A DNA stretch of 64,000 nt from Chloroflexota bacterium. GTDB taxonomy: Bacteria; Chloroflexota; Dormibacteria; Dormibacterales; Dormibacteraceae. Numbering within the stretch: the first letter of the stretch is position 1; every line of letters starts with the position of its first letter. Location: contig VBIW01000045.1 of the NCBI GenBank assembly GCA_005880915.1, positions 18,131-82,130 of the forward strand, in the 5' to 3' direction. Shown piece after piece: positions 35,353-43,457 of the stretch. A program made the translations under genes and the position numbers. The notes under the pieces were generated by a model, which searched no databases, had not been told where the DNA came from, and worked only from the letters and a program-made list of their open reading frames with translations.

Positions 35353-35372
35353 ATAGTTGCATTGACAACTAT
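35353..35372. promoter_or_regulatory. Candidate MarR operator
   Basis: ATAGTTG (35353-35359) and CAACTAT (35366-35372) are exact inverted repeats separated by 6 bases. They lie between the divergent LUD and MarR genes. A TTGACA hexamer (35362-35367) overlaps the repeat, so binding would block transcription. Confidence 0.7.
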
Positions 35373-35412
35373 AGAAGGAACAAGCTTGGCAGGTCAGACT
35401 ATTCCAGTAGCC

Positions 35413-35907
35413 ATGAGCGAGCTGAAGGTCAAAGCACCAGCGCCGAGTCAGGACCAGGTCTCGGCCTGGATCAACCTGCGCCAGGCCGGCCACGTGATCC
35501 AGAACCGGCTGGAAGAGCGGCTACAAAAGGAAGCCGACCTCTCCTGGGCCGAGTTCGAGCTCCTCATGCGACTCCGGGTCTCGGCCGCCCACCCGCTCCA
35601 GATGAGCGAGATCGCGGCTCAGCTGGTCGGCAGCCCCAGCGGCACGACCCGAATCGCGGACCGCCTGGTACGCGACGGCCTGATCGTCCGGGAGACGCCT
35701 CGCGAGAATCGGCGGATCGTTCGCGTCCAGCTCACCGACCGCGGCCGCGAGGTGCTGAGCAAGGCGGACGAGGTCATCAAGACCAACGTGCAGGAGGTCC
35801 TGGGCGACCACCTCACCGAGACCGAGGTGACCGAGCTGCGCGCCCTGCTCCGCAAGCTGCTCGAAAGCAACGGGGCCTGGCAGGACGCGCGCTGCGCCCC
35901 GCTCTAG
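35413..35907 (+). CDS. MarR family transcriptional regulator
   Basis: 164 residues. The winged HTH is LQMSEIAAQLVGSPSGTTRI followed by LVRDGLIVRETPRENRRIVR. Flanking helices give the MarR dimerisation region. It sits next to its likely operator and is divergent from the LUD gene. The stop overlaps the end of the DHFR-like gene by four bases on the other strand. Confidence 0.9.
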   Translation: MSELKVKAPAPSQDQVSAWINLRQAGHVIQNRLEERLQKEADLSWAEFELLMRLRVSAAHPLQMSEIAAQLVGSPSGTTRIADRLVRDGLIVRETPRENRRIVRVQLTDRGREVLSKADEVIKTNVQEVLGDHLTETEVTELRALLRKLLESNGAWQDARCAPL

Positions 35908-36464
35908 GCTCTCCGGCGGTAGTGGAGGTGCACGGCGCCACCACGAAAACGGCGCTCCTCAACCAGCTCGAGCTCGAGGTGGACATCATCCGGTAGGGCG
36001 CGGTTGCCCCCTCCCACCACTACGGGATAGACGATGAAGTGGTACTCGTCGACCAGCCCGGCCCTCATCGCCTCCGCGGCCAGGTGCGGCCCGCCGACTG
36101 TCATGTCGCGACTCGCCGCGGCCTTCATCCGCCTCGCCGCCTCCGGGTCGAACTCTCGCTCGATCCGCGTTCTCGCGGTGGACGCCTTCTCCAGCTTCTT
36201 CGAATAAACGATCTTGTCGGCGCCGGCCCAGATGGCCGCGAAGTCCTGGATGACGGGCGGCTGGTCGGCCAGCTCAGGCGGCTTCTCCCAATACGCGAGC
36301 ACCTCGTACATGCGACGGCCGAGCAGGTAGGTGCCGACCGGCCTTTCAAGGTCGTTGACGAAGGCATGCACCTCCTCATCGGGCATGGCCCAGTCGAAGT
36401 TGCCCTCCTGGTCCGCGACGTAGCCGTCGAGCGACATGATGGGCGCATAGATCAGATTTGCCAC
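35904..36464 (-). CDS. Dihydrofolate reductase family protein (RibD C-terminal-like)
   Basis: 186 residues from GTG 36464. Typical motifs are YAPIMSLDGYVADQEGNFDW, YLLGRRMYEVLAYWE, DMTVGGPHLAAEAMRAGLVD and EYHFIVYPVVVGGG. These are NAD(P)H-dependent reductases of mostly unknown substrate. The start codon follows immediately after a family A repeat, whose end GGAGGGGCTG provides the ribosome binding site. Confidence 0.85.
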   Translation of the reverse strand: MANLIYAPIMSLDGYVADQEGNFDWAMPDEEVHAFVNDLERPVGTYLLGRRMYEVLAYWEKPPELADQPPVIQDFAAIWAGADKIVYSKKLEKASTARTRIEREFDPEAARRMKAAASRDMTVGGPHLAAEAMRAGLVDEYHFIVYPVVVGGGNRALPDDVHLELELVEERRFRGGAVHLHYRRRA

Positions 36465-36511
36465 CAGCCCCTCCGTCGGCTGCGCCGACACCTCCCCATA
36501 AATGGGGAGGA
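36465..36511 (-). repeat. Family A repeat acting as translation leader
   Basis: Reverse-oriented copy with CTCCCCATAAATGGGGAG, the GTCGGCTGCGCCGAC stem and, read on the minus strand, the terminal GGAGGGGCTG directly followed by the GTG start of the reductase gene. Confidence 0.85.
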
Positions 36512-36516
36512 GCTGG

Positions 36517-37377
36517 CTAGCCTTGCGATTGGCGCGCCTCTAGCATCTTTCTCACGATCGGGCTCGGCACCTTCGGCTGCCACGCGCGGTAGGCCTCGCG
36601 CAGGGGCACCGGCCACTCGACGTCGAGGTCGACGCGCGTGCCAAACACCGGTGCTCCGGCCAGCACCCGCAGCGCGAGCTCGAGCGTGCGCCTCTGCATG
36701 GCCTTGTTGAGCGGCATCCCAAATGCGTGGCCGAAAGGAAACTCCACGCCGACGACGCGCGGCGCCCGGCGCTCCTCAGCGACCGCGGGCATCATCGTCA
36801 CGACCACGGTCGGAATTCCCGCCGCCTCGATGCACCGTGCCAGCACGGGCACGTTCGAGCAGCAGTCGGGTCAAGCCGGCGCGAGGATGAGCGCGTCGGC
36901 GCCCTGCTCGCGCAGGTGCGCGGCGACCTGCGGCGCGGTCGCAGCACGCCAGTCGGAAAGCCCGAGGTCCTGGTATCCCATCACCGCGACGTGGTTCGCC
37001 ACCGCGCCACCGACAACACCTTCGCGCGCGAGGTCGGCCAGCGAATGCATCGGCAAAGCGATCTCTGGATCGGCCAGCACGTCCTCGTCATTTATATGTA
37101 GGTGCGCAACGCCGATGTCCGAAGCCGCCGTGGCCGAAGGAATCGAGCGCCACGTCGGGTCGCCCCAATCCGGCTGCGCCTGCTCGCGATCGAGGTCGAA
37201 CGGCTGCTGGCTCCCCTTCAAATAAAGGCCGGCTGAAGTGAGCAGCGCGATGCGCGCGTCCGAAAGCCGCTTCTCGAACGGCGCCCACACGGGCGCCTCT
37301 TCGCCGGGAAACGCGCCGCGCCCCTCATATAAAGGACGGAAGCTTCGCGGCAGGAACTTGTAGCTGTCGACGACCAC
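36517..37377 (-). CDS. GrdB/PrdB-like selenoprotein (in-frame UGA read as Sec)
   Basis: 286 residues if the TGA at 36871-36873 is read as selenocysteine (Sec169); start GTG 37377. Both halves are in one frame and are continuous in family similarity. The N-half has KRLSDARIALLTSAGLYLKG, QQPFD, GDPTWRSIP and DIGVAHLHIND. The C-half is EAAGIPTVVVTMMPAVAEE onward. Around the UGA the sequence reads LAPA-U-PDCC, giving a UxxC redox motif at the position of the selenocysteine in glycine/sarcosine/betaine and proline reductase B subunits. A stem-loop follows the UGA at SECIS distance. The protein is shorter than GrdB (about 430), and no grdA/grdC genes are nearby, so the substrate is unknown. Expression needs SelA, SelB, SelC and SelD encoded elsewhere. 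Confidence 0.8.
36826..36859 (-). promoter_or_regulatory. Candidate bacterial SECIS stem-loop
   Basis: On the minus strand, 11 bases after the UGA, CTCGA (36859-36855) pairs with TCGAG (36830-36826). Inside, CGTGCC (36853-36848) pairs with GGCACG (36841-36836) around the 6-base loop CGTGCT. One unpaired base on the 5' side and five on the 3' side give an internal bulge. The apical loop starts 23 bases after the UGA, within the 16-37 range of bacterial SECIS elements. Confidence 0.65.
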
Positions 37378-37473
37378 ACGAAGAGTGTGGCATTGACTGT
37401 TCCCCGGATAGGTGACATGGTCTGGGCGATCCGGTAAGGGGCCCCCAGTGGGCGATCACCAGGAGGTGACGCG

Positions 37474-37797
37474 ATGGTCAAATTGACCGTTCTGTACGAC
37501 CAGCCCGAAGATCCAGCCGCGTTCGAGAAGTACTACTGGGAGACTCATGTCCCAGACCACGGGCAAATGATTCCGAACGTGATCAAGCTCGAGGCCAACA
37601 AGGCTGTGGGCGAAAACCCGCCCTTCTATCGCTCGGCCGACCTCTACTTCGAGAACATGGCGTCTCTTCAAGCGGCGCTCGAACATCCGGTCGGCCAGGC
37701 CGCCGTCGCCGACCTGGACACCTTCGCGAAGGACCGCTACAAGGTCTTGATCACCGAGATCCAGCCTGTGAAGTCCCTCGCCACCGCTAAGGCGTAG
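37474..37797 (+). CDS. EthD family protein
   Basis: 107 residues with strong AGGAGGTG upstream. The pattern VKLTVLYDQPEDPAAFEKYY, HVPDHGQMIPNVIKLEANKA and LYFENMASLQAALEHP is typical of EthD/dimeric alpha-beta barrel proteins. These are associated with degradation of ethers and aromatics but mostly uncharacterised. It is divergent from the selenoprotein gene. Confidence 0.85.
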   Translation: MVKLTVLYDQPEDPAAFEKYYWETHVPDHGQMIPNVIKLEANKAVGENPPFYRSADLYFENMASLQAALEHPVGQAAVADLDTFAKDRYKVLITEIQPVKSLATAKA

Positions 37798-37800
37798 CGC

Positions 37801-38679
37801 CTAGAGCAGCTCGCCTTTCAGCACCGGCATCACCGAGCCGCCGACCTCGATGCGGCTCGGGATGTCGGGCGACTCGCCGTACTCCAGCTCGATGTGGATG
37901 AAGCTCTGCCGCCCCATCTTTGTGCCCTGCTCGCTGACGATCGACACCTTCGGCGCGCGCTCGACCAGCCCGTACTTCACCGCGTAACCGCCCAGCGGAC
38001 CGCTGGCGGATCCAGTTGCGGGGTCTTCGGGAATGTCGGGCGCAAACATTCGGCTGTACAGGCGATGAGAGCCGACCCGCGCGAAAAGAAAGAGCCCATG
38101 CGCGTGGTCGCGAAGCAGGTTCTGCAGCCGCGCCTGGTCGGAGACCGCCGAGTCGACGGCGCGCTCATCACGCAGCGCTGCGAACAAGAACGGATTGCCT
38201 GTGTTCGCGATCTGGGCCGGAGCGTCGGATACAAAAGCCGAGTCGTCAACGCCGATCGCGGACGCGACATGTGCGTGGGGGAAGACCTCACCGAAGGTCA
38301 TCTGTGGGTGTGTCATCCAGAACATGACCCGGCCGTTTTGCTTGACACCGCGCACGCTCACCGGACCGACGCCCTCCTCCAGGACGAATTCGAGCGCGCC
38401 ATCCGGCACCAGCCCTTCGTCGGCGAGGACCCACGCGGTGCCGACGGTCGGATGGCCCGCGAACTTCAACTCGCTGAACGGCGTGAAGATGCGCACCTTC
38501 GCCGCATGGGCAGGATTCTCGGCCGGCAGGACGAACGTCGTCTCCGAGAAGTTCATCTCACGCGCGATGCGCTGCATCTCTTCGGTCCGGAGATCACGAC
38601 CGTCGAGCACCACCGCGAGCTGGTTGCCCGCAAGCGGCTTCTCGGTAAAAACATCGACGATCCGCAAGGTCCTCCCCAT
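37801..38679 (-). CDS. PhzF family isomerase
   Basis: 292 residues. Motifs are RIVDVFTEKPLAGNQLAVVL, MNFSETTFVLP (catalytic Glu), LKFAGHPTVGTAWVL and PEDPATGSASGPLGGYAVKY. PhzF-like enzymes are proton-shuttling isomerases/epimerases; the substrate is unknown here. The ATG at 38679 lies in a degenerate family A half-repeat; a TTG four codons later after GGGGAGG is an alternative start. Confidence 0.85.
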   Translation of the reverse strand: MGRTLRIVDVFTEKPLAGNQLAVVLDGRDLRTEEMQRIAREMNFSETTFVLPAENPAHAAKVRIFTPFSELKFAGHPTVGTAWVLADEGLVPDGALEFVLEEGVGPVSVRGVKQNGRVMFWMTHPQMTFGEVFPHAHVASAIGVDDSAFVSDAPAQIANTGNPFLFAALRDERAVDSAVSDQARLQNLLRDHAHGLFLFARVGSHRLYSRMFAPDIPEDPATGSASGPLGGYAVKYGLVERAPKVSIVSEQGTKMGRQSFIHIELEYGESPDIPSRIEVGGSVMPVLKGELL

Positions 38680-38808
38680 TTAAAAGAGTGTCCTCCCCAT
38701 TGATAAAAGGACTGTCCTCCCCATTAAAAGAGTGTCCTGCCCATTGATGAAAGGACTGTCCTCCCCATTTATGGGGAGGTGGCGCGAAGCGCCGGAGGGG
38801 CTGGTGAT
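38671..38808 (+). repeat. Family A repeat with degenerate half-repeats
   Basis: CCTCCCCATT-type half sites begin at 38671, 38692, 38716, 38736 and 38760, forming about two copies of a 44-45-base unit with gagtgt and ggactgt spacers. The last half site continues into one complete family A element (CTCCCCATTTATGGGGAG, GGCGCGAAGCGCC, GGAGGGGCTGG). The element overlaps both the PhzF start and the thioesterase end. Confidence 0.85.
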
Positions 38809-39296
38809 ATCAAGCAGGTGGTCGTCCCATGTGCCAGCAGCTTGCCAGTGGACACCGCGGTCAGCTTTCCTTCTGCCGTCGCGATAGTCGACCCGCGGTG
38901 GATGACAGTGCCCTCGGCCCGGACGCGGCCTGTGTCGAGGGTGATAGGCCGCACGAAGTTGATCTTCGCCTCGAGGGTGGTGTAGCGCTCGCCCACCCCA
39001 AGCAGGGTGTGCACCGCCACGCTCATGCATGAATCGAGCAGCGTCATCGCGTAACCGCCGTGGACCACGCCGATCGGGTTGTACAGATACTCGCCCGCCT
39101 CGCCCTCGAACACGGCCCGGCCTTCATCAAATGAGATTCCGGTGAAACCCATCGTATGCGCGATCGGTGGCGCAGGCAACCGGCCGGCAGCCAGCTCGCG
39201 CAGCAGCTCGAGCCCGGTCCGCCCAGGCGCGGCCCGCATGATCTCGAACGGGTCCTCCCACGTGATCGTGCGCGAGCGCTTCTTCTGCGTCTCCAT
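38769..39296 (-). CDS. PaaI-type thioesterase (hotdog fold)
   Basis: 175 residues from ATG 39296. Hotdog motif YNPIGVVHGGYAMTLLDSCM and TTLEAKINFVRPI are typical of PaaI/4HBT acyl-CoA thioesterases. The last about 12 codons (ISPAPPALRATSP) and the TAA stop come from the family A repeat, whose hairpin loop supplies the stop. It starts 2 bases after the LysE gene ends, so the two form one transcription unit. Confidence 0.85.
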   Translation of the reverse strand: METQKKRSRTITWEDPFEIMRAAPGRTGLELLRELAAGRLPAPPIAHTMGFTGISFDEGRAVFEGEAGEYLYNPIGVVHGGYAMTLLDSCMSVAVHTLLGVGERYTTLEAKINFVRPITLDTGRVRAEGTVIHRGSTIATAEGKLTAVSTGKLLAHGTTTCLISPAPPALRATSP

Positions 39297-39298
39297 CC

Positions 39299-39919
39299 TC
39301 AACCTGAAAAGGCCGAAACGACGGCCAAAATTCCGAGCACCGCGATCGCCAGGCCGCTGAACGTGCTGATCCCGCGCACCACGCCCGGCGTCAGGCGCGC
39401 CCGCAGCAGCGAGGCCCCGACCACAAGGATGCACCACCACGCGGCCGAGCCGAGCAGCACCCCGGCCACGACAGACGCCGGACGGACCACCGATCCGCCC
39501 GTGCCAAAGCCGAGCGTCGCGGCCAGCGCCGCAAACGAGACGATCGTCGTCGGGTTGGTGATGGTCAACCCGAGCGTCGACGCGTAGGCCCACGCGAGGC
39601 CGCGCCCCGTGGTCGCGGCGGCGGGCTCGGCAGGACGCGCCCGCTCGATGAGAATGCGCAGTCCCAGCACGACCAGCACCGACCCGCCCACCAGCGCCAG
39701 CGGCCGCCGCCCGGCGACGAAAGCCGTGGTCAGCGCCGCGACGCCGAATGTCGCGATGGCGGCGTAGAAACCGTCCGCGGTGGCGACTCCGAAGCCGGAG
39801 AACAGGCCGGCGAGCCGGCCCTGGACCAGCGTGCGCCTAACGCACAGAAAGAAGATCGGCCCGGGCGACGCGGCGATGGCAAAACCCAGGGCGAAGCCCC
39901 GGAGCAGCAGGCTGAACAC
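39299..39919 (-). CDS. LysE family translocator
   Basis: 206 residues from GTG 39919 with about six hydrophobic segments. The start LGFAIAASPGPIFFLCVRRT and GFGVATADGFYAAIATFG, plus LTITNPTTIVSFAAL, are LysE/RhtB hallmarks. It probably exports an amino acid or similar solute. It is upstream of the thioesterase. Confidence 0.9.
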   Translation of the reverse strand: MFSLLLRGFALGFAIAASPGPIFFLCVRRTLVQGRLAGLFSGFGVATADGFYAAIATFGVAALTTAFVAGRRPLALVGGSVLVVLGLRILIERARPAEPAAATTGRGLAWAYASTLGLTITNPTTIVSFAALAATLGFGTGGSVVRPASVVAGVLLGSAAWWCILVVGASLLRARLTPGVVRGISTFSGLAIAVLGILAVVSAFSG

Positions 39920-39986
39920 CGCATCCCCTCATGGCGACGCCAATTCTATTGGGAAGTGGTGCCCCATCTGGTATACCGCCGCCAGC

Positions 39987-40454
39987 ATGTTGAGGGACAC
40001 AGGCAAGTGGATCGCCATGACGGTCGCCGCGCTGCTGGCCCTCTTCATCGTGCACAACATCTTCGGCACCACGTGGAGCAACCAGTGCGACCCCGGCAAC
40101 CAGCAGTTCCTCCTGATGAAGGACGACCCCATCACGAGCTTCAGCCCGCAGGGCCGGCTGTTCACGTGGGAGAACGACGGCCCGGACAACAGCTGGCTGT
40201 GCTCCGACGCAAGCCTCTCGCTGAGCCACGTCGGTCCCGACGTCAACGCGATGTTCGACTCGACACGAGCCGAGATGACGCGCAACGGTTGGAGCGAGCT
40301 GGCGCCCTCGCCGGAGAGCGACTTCGCGGTGTATCAAAAGGACGTGAGCGGCGTGAGGATCGATGCGATCGTGCGCAAGCAGCCCTTGTGGGTGGAGGTG
40401 GACATGAACGTCCCCGGCCTCCACCCTGGCGAGTTCGGCTTCAGCAGCCCTTAA
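39987..40454 (+). CDS. Membrane-anchored protein of unknown function
   Basis: 155 residues. One N-terminal helix (about 8-27, IAMTVAALLALFIVHNIFG) anchors an extracytoplasmic domain with Cys residues in NQCDPGNQ and WLCSDASL. No family recognised. It lies before the MacB-type ABC genes but 72 bases apart. Confidence 0.6.
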   Translation: MLRDTGKWIAMTVAALLALFIVHNIFGTTWSNQCDPGNQQFLLMKDDPITSFSPQGRLFTWENDGPDNSWLCSDASLSLSHVGPDVNAMFDSTRAEMTRNGWSELAPSPESDFAVYQKDVSGVRIDAIVRKQPLWVEVDMNVPGLHPGEFGFSSP

Positions 40455-40526
40455 GCGAATCTTCGGGTCGCGGCCGATCCTTTACCCGCCTTTCGCCCGC
40501 CCAGCCGTATCCTCAACACCGCCCCC

Positions 40527-41726
40527 ATGGAGATCATCCGCAACGTCGCCCGCCACAAGCTGCGCAGCTTCCTGACCATCTCGGGCATCCTCATCGGAGT
40601 CCTCGCCCTCACGACGATGGGCGCGCTCGCCGAGAACTTCAACGCCCTGCTCGACGGCGGCGTGAAGTACTACGGCGGCAGCATCCAGGTGGGTCCGCCG
40701 GACGGCCAGGCCGCGTCGCTTCTCGCCCTCAGCAAGATCGACGAGATCAAGCAGGTCCCCGGAGTGAAGGTCGCGTTTCCCGCCTACCAGTTCTCGGTCA
40801 AGCCAGGCCAGATCACCGCGGTGAGCTTCGGCATCCCCGACCTGATCATCGCCGGCGACCCCACGGAAAACGCGTGGAGCTCGCTCAAGACGACCTACGC
40901 GCAGGGCCACAACATCGACGCCGACTCGCTGGGTCAGGTCGTGCTCGGCTCGACCATCGACAAGGAGTTCAACAAGAAGATCGGCGACACGATCGACCTG
41001 CCGGTCAAGCCACCCGACGCCAAGCCCGACTTCGTCAATCACCCCTTCAAGGTGATCGGCATCCTCAACCCCACCCGCACCGCGCCCGACACCTTCGCCT
41101 ACATCGGCATCGCCGATGGGCAGATGCTGCTGAAGGACAGCCTGCCGGCCGCGATCCGCGACCAGATCGACGTCACGCAGATCACCGAGGCCATCGACGT
41201 GTACGGCGCGCCGGGCGCATCGACCGCTGACCTGGACAAGATCTCCGACCAGATCAACGCCCAGGTCGGCGGGGTCAAGGCGATCCGGCCCAGCACGCTG
41301 GTCAACAGCTTCAAGTCCGGCGGCGCGATCTTCACCGCGATCACGACCGCGGCGGCGCTGCTCGCGCTGATCATCGGAGGCCTGTCGGTCGTGAACACGA
41401 TGTTCATGGCGGTGGCCGAGCGCGTCCGCGAGATCGGCTTGAAGAAGGCGGTCGGCGCGACGACGATCGACGTGATGGGCGAGTTCCTGCTCGAAGCAAC
41501 CCTCATCGGGCTCATCGGAGGCTTGCTGGGCTATGGCATCGGGGCGGCGATCACGATCGTCATCAATGCCACCACGCCCGCAGGCCAATCGACGCTGTTC
41601 CTGATCACGCCCAACCTGACCCTCCTCGCGATCGGGTTCGCCACCGCGCTCGGCGCGGTCGCGGGCGTCCTGCCGGCGTGGCGCGCGGCGCGAATGGACC
41701 CGGTCATCGCGCTGAGGACCGACTGA
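40527..41726 (+). CDS. MacB/FtsX-type ABC transporter permease
   Basis: 399 residues. An N-terminal helix (about 12-32), a large extracytoplasmic MacB_PCD-like domain (to about 270) and three C-terminal helices containing the FtsX motif ERVREIGLKKAVGATTIDVM. Such transporters are mechanotransmission or export systems for lipids, peptides or lipoproteins. The TGA stop shares its A with the ATPase start (TGATG). Confidence 0.9.
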   Translation: MEIIRNVARHKLRSFLTISGILIGVLALTTMGALAENFNALLDGGVKYYGGSIQVGPPDGQAASLLALSKIDEIKQVPGVKVAFPAYQFSVKPGQITAVSFGIPDLIIAGDPTENAWSSLKTTYAQGHNIDADSLGQVVLGSTIDKEFNKKIGDTIDLPVKPPDAKPDFVNHPFKVIGILNPTRTAPDTFAYIGIADGQMLLKDSLPAAIRDQIDVTQITEAIDVYGAPGASTADLDKISDQINAQVGGVKAIRPSTLVNSFKSGGAIFTAITTAAALLALIIGGLSVVNTMFMAVAERVREIGLKKAVGATTIDVMGEFLLEATLIGLIGGLLGYGIGAAITIVINATTPAGQSTLFLITPNLTLLAIGFATALGAVAGVLPAWRAARMDPVIALRTD

Positions 41727-42427
41727 TGGCGAACGTGCGCCTGGTCGAGCTGACCAAGAACTACAAGCGCGGCTCGGAGATCATCCACGCCGTCGACGGC
41801 GTGACGCTCGACATAGATAAAGGTGAGTTCGTCGCGGTGGTCGGGCGGTCCGGCAGCGGCAAGACGACGATGCTCGACCTGCTGGGCCTCCTGCTCAAGC
41901 CCACCGCCGGCAGCCTGTTCATCGACGACGTCGACACCGCCAGGCTCAACGATCGCGACCGCGCGCACATGCGGGCGCGGCGTGTCGGTTTCGTCTTCCA
42001 GGAGTACAACCTGCTGTCCGGCCTGAACGTGCTCGAGAACGTCATGCTGCCGCTGCGCTACGTGAAGGACGGCAAGGCGGGCCGGCAGCGCGCGCTCGAG
42101 CTCATCGAACGCGTCGGCTTGACGAACCGCATCAAGCACCGGCCGACAGAGCTGTCCGGCGGCCAGATGCAGCGCGTCGCCATCGCGCGCTCGATGGTCA
42201 ACAGCCCGTCGCTCATCCTGCTCGACGAGCCGACCGGCGCGGTGGACACCGAGACGGCGCAGCAGCTGGTCGACCTGCTGAAGAAGCTGAACAGCGAGGA
42301 CAAGGTCACGATCGTGCTCGTCACTCACGACCTCGACGTCGCCGCCCAGGCGCGGCGTGAGATCAGGTTGAAAGACGGCAAGGTCCTGTCCGACGAGAAA
42401 GTCAAGGAGACGGTTCCGGTAGGTTAG
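41726..42427 (+). CDS. MacB/LolD-type ABC ATP-binding protein
   Basis: 233 residues. Walker A GRSGSGKTT, Q-loop VFQEYNLLSGLNVLENV, signature LSGGQMQRVAIARSMV and Walker B LILLDEPTGAVD. It is the ATPase partner of the preceding permease; the subgroup (YtrE/LolD/MacB) fits the FtsX permease. Confidence 0.95.
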   Translation: MANVRLVELTKNYKRGSEIIHAVDGVTLDIDKGEFVAVVGRSGSGKTTMLDLLGLLLKPTAGSLFIDDVDTARLNDRDRAHMRARRVGFVFQEYNLLSGLNVLENVMLPLRYVKDGKAGRQRALELIERVGLTNRIKHRPTELSGGQMQRVAIARSMVNSPSLILLDEPTGAVDTETAQQLVDLLKKLNSEDKVTIVLVTHDLDVAAQARREIRLKDGKVLSDEKVKETVPVG

Positions 42428-42432
42428 GAAGC

Positions 42433-43290
42433 CTGAAGATCGGACTCGGGCTTCCCAACGCGGACAAGAGCCTCCACGACGGCCGGCTCCTGGTCGAGAT
42501 CGCGCGGCGCGCGGAGGCGCTCGGCTTTTCGACCCTGGGCACCATCGGGCGCGTCTCCTATCCCAACTTCGAGGAGCTCGTCACCCTGGGCGCGGCCGCG
42601 GGGGCGACCGAGCGCATCGGCCTGATGACCGACATCCTGCTCGCCACCGTGCGCGAGCCGGTCCTGCTGGCCAAGCAGGCCGCGACGCTGGACCAGGTCT
42701 CGGGCGGCCGGTTCGTGCTTGGCGTCGGGGTGGGCGGGCGGCCGGACGACTTCACCGTGACGGGGTTCAACCCCCACGACCGCGGCAAGCGCATGGATGC
42801 GGCGCTCGACCTGATGCACCAGGCCTGGCGGGGCGAGCCGGTGCCGGGCACCACCCAGCCCGTGACGCCGCGGCCGGTCAACGGCCACTCGGTGCCGGTC
42901 ATGATCGGCGGCCATACCGAGAAGGCGATGGCGCGGATCGGCAAGTACGGGATCGGCTACACCCTGGGCGGCGGGACGCCCGAGCAGCTGCGCGGGGTGA
43001 TCGAACAGGTCACCTCGATCTGGAACGGGGCCGGCAGGCCGGGCAAACCGGAGTTCCGGGCGCTCGGCTATTTCGCCCTGGGCGACGAGGTGGCGGGCGA
43101 GGCCGAAGGCAACTTGAAGGACTACTACGGCGACTACGGGCCCAGGGTCTGGGCGGGCGCGGTCAAGACGGCGGAGGAGGCGTGGCAGAGGGTCAGCGCG
43201 TTCGAGCAGGCGGGCTGCGACGAGCTGATCCTGTTCATGGCCGCCCCAGCAATCGAACAAGCAGAACGCCTGGCCAAGGCCGTCCTCTAA
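42433..43290 (+). CDS. LLM class F420-type oxidoreductase, probable CTG start
   Basis: About 285 residues. The family N-terminus LKIGLGLPNADKS is encoded from a CTG at 42433; no in-frame ATG, GTG or TTG lies between the previous stop region and it. Starting at the internal ATG 42625 would remove the first strands of the TIM barrel. Other motifs are GATERIGLMTDILLATVREP and GGRFVLGVGVGGRPDDF. The substrate is unknown. It follows the ABC ATPase by 5 bases. Confidence 0.8.
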   Translation: MKIGLGLPNADKSLHDGRLLVEIARRAEALGFSTLGTIGRVSYPNFEELVTLGAAAGATERIGLMTDILLATVREPVLLAKQAATLDQVSGGRFVLGVGVGGRPDDFTVTGFNPHDRGKRMDAALDLMHQAWRGEPVPGTTQPVTPRPVNGHSVPVMIGGHTEKAMARIGKYGIGYTLGGGTPEQLRGVIEQVTSIWNGAGRPGKPEFRALGYFALGDEVAGEAEGNLKDYYGDYGPRVWAGAVKTAEEAWQRVSAFEQAGCDELILFMAAPAIEQAERLAKAVL

Positions 43291-43300
43291 GGAAGAGGTA

Positions 43301-43405
43301 GGTCGGCGGCGAAGCCGCCGGGTGGGGATGCGGAACCGGAAGGGCCCGCTTCACCTCCCCGCTTGCCGGGGAGGTCGGCGGCGAAGCCGCCGGGTGGGGA
43401 CGTGG
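43301..43405 (+). repeat. Family B repeat, two copies
   Basis: GGTCGGCGGCGAAGCCGCC begins at 43301 and 43373 (period 72), each followed by GGGTGGGGA. Between them lies CACCTCCCCGC-TTGCCGGGGAGG. It is the same family as the modC array, in the opposite orientation. Confidence 0.85.
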
Positions 43406-43457
43406 AGCCAGAAGGGCTGAACCAATACCCCCTCCCCTTATCCTTCGTTAACCAACC

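Noticed and set aside
36517..36852. Separate small gene downstream of the TGA
   Set aside because: It has no start of its own with a ribosome binding site, and its sequence continues the same GrdB-like domain in the same frame.
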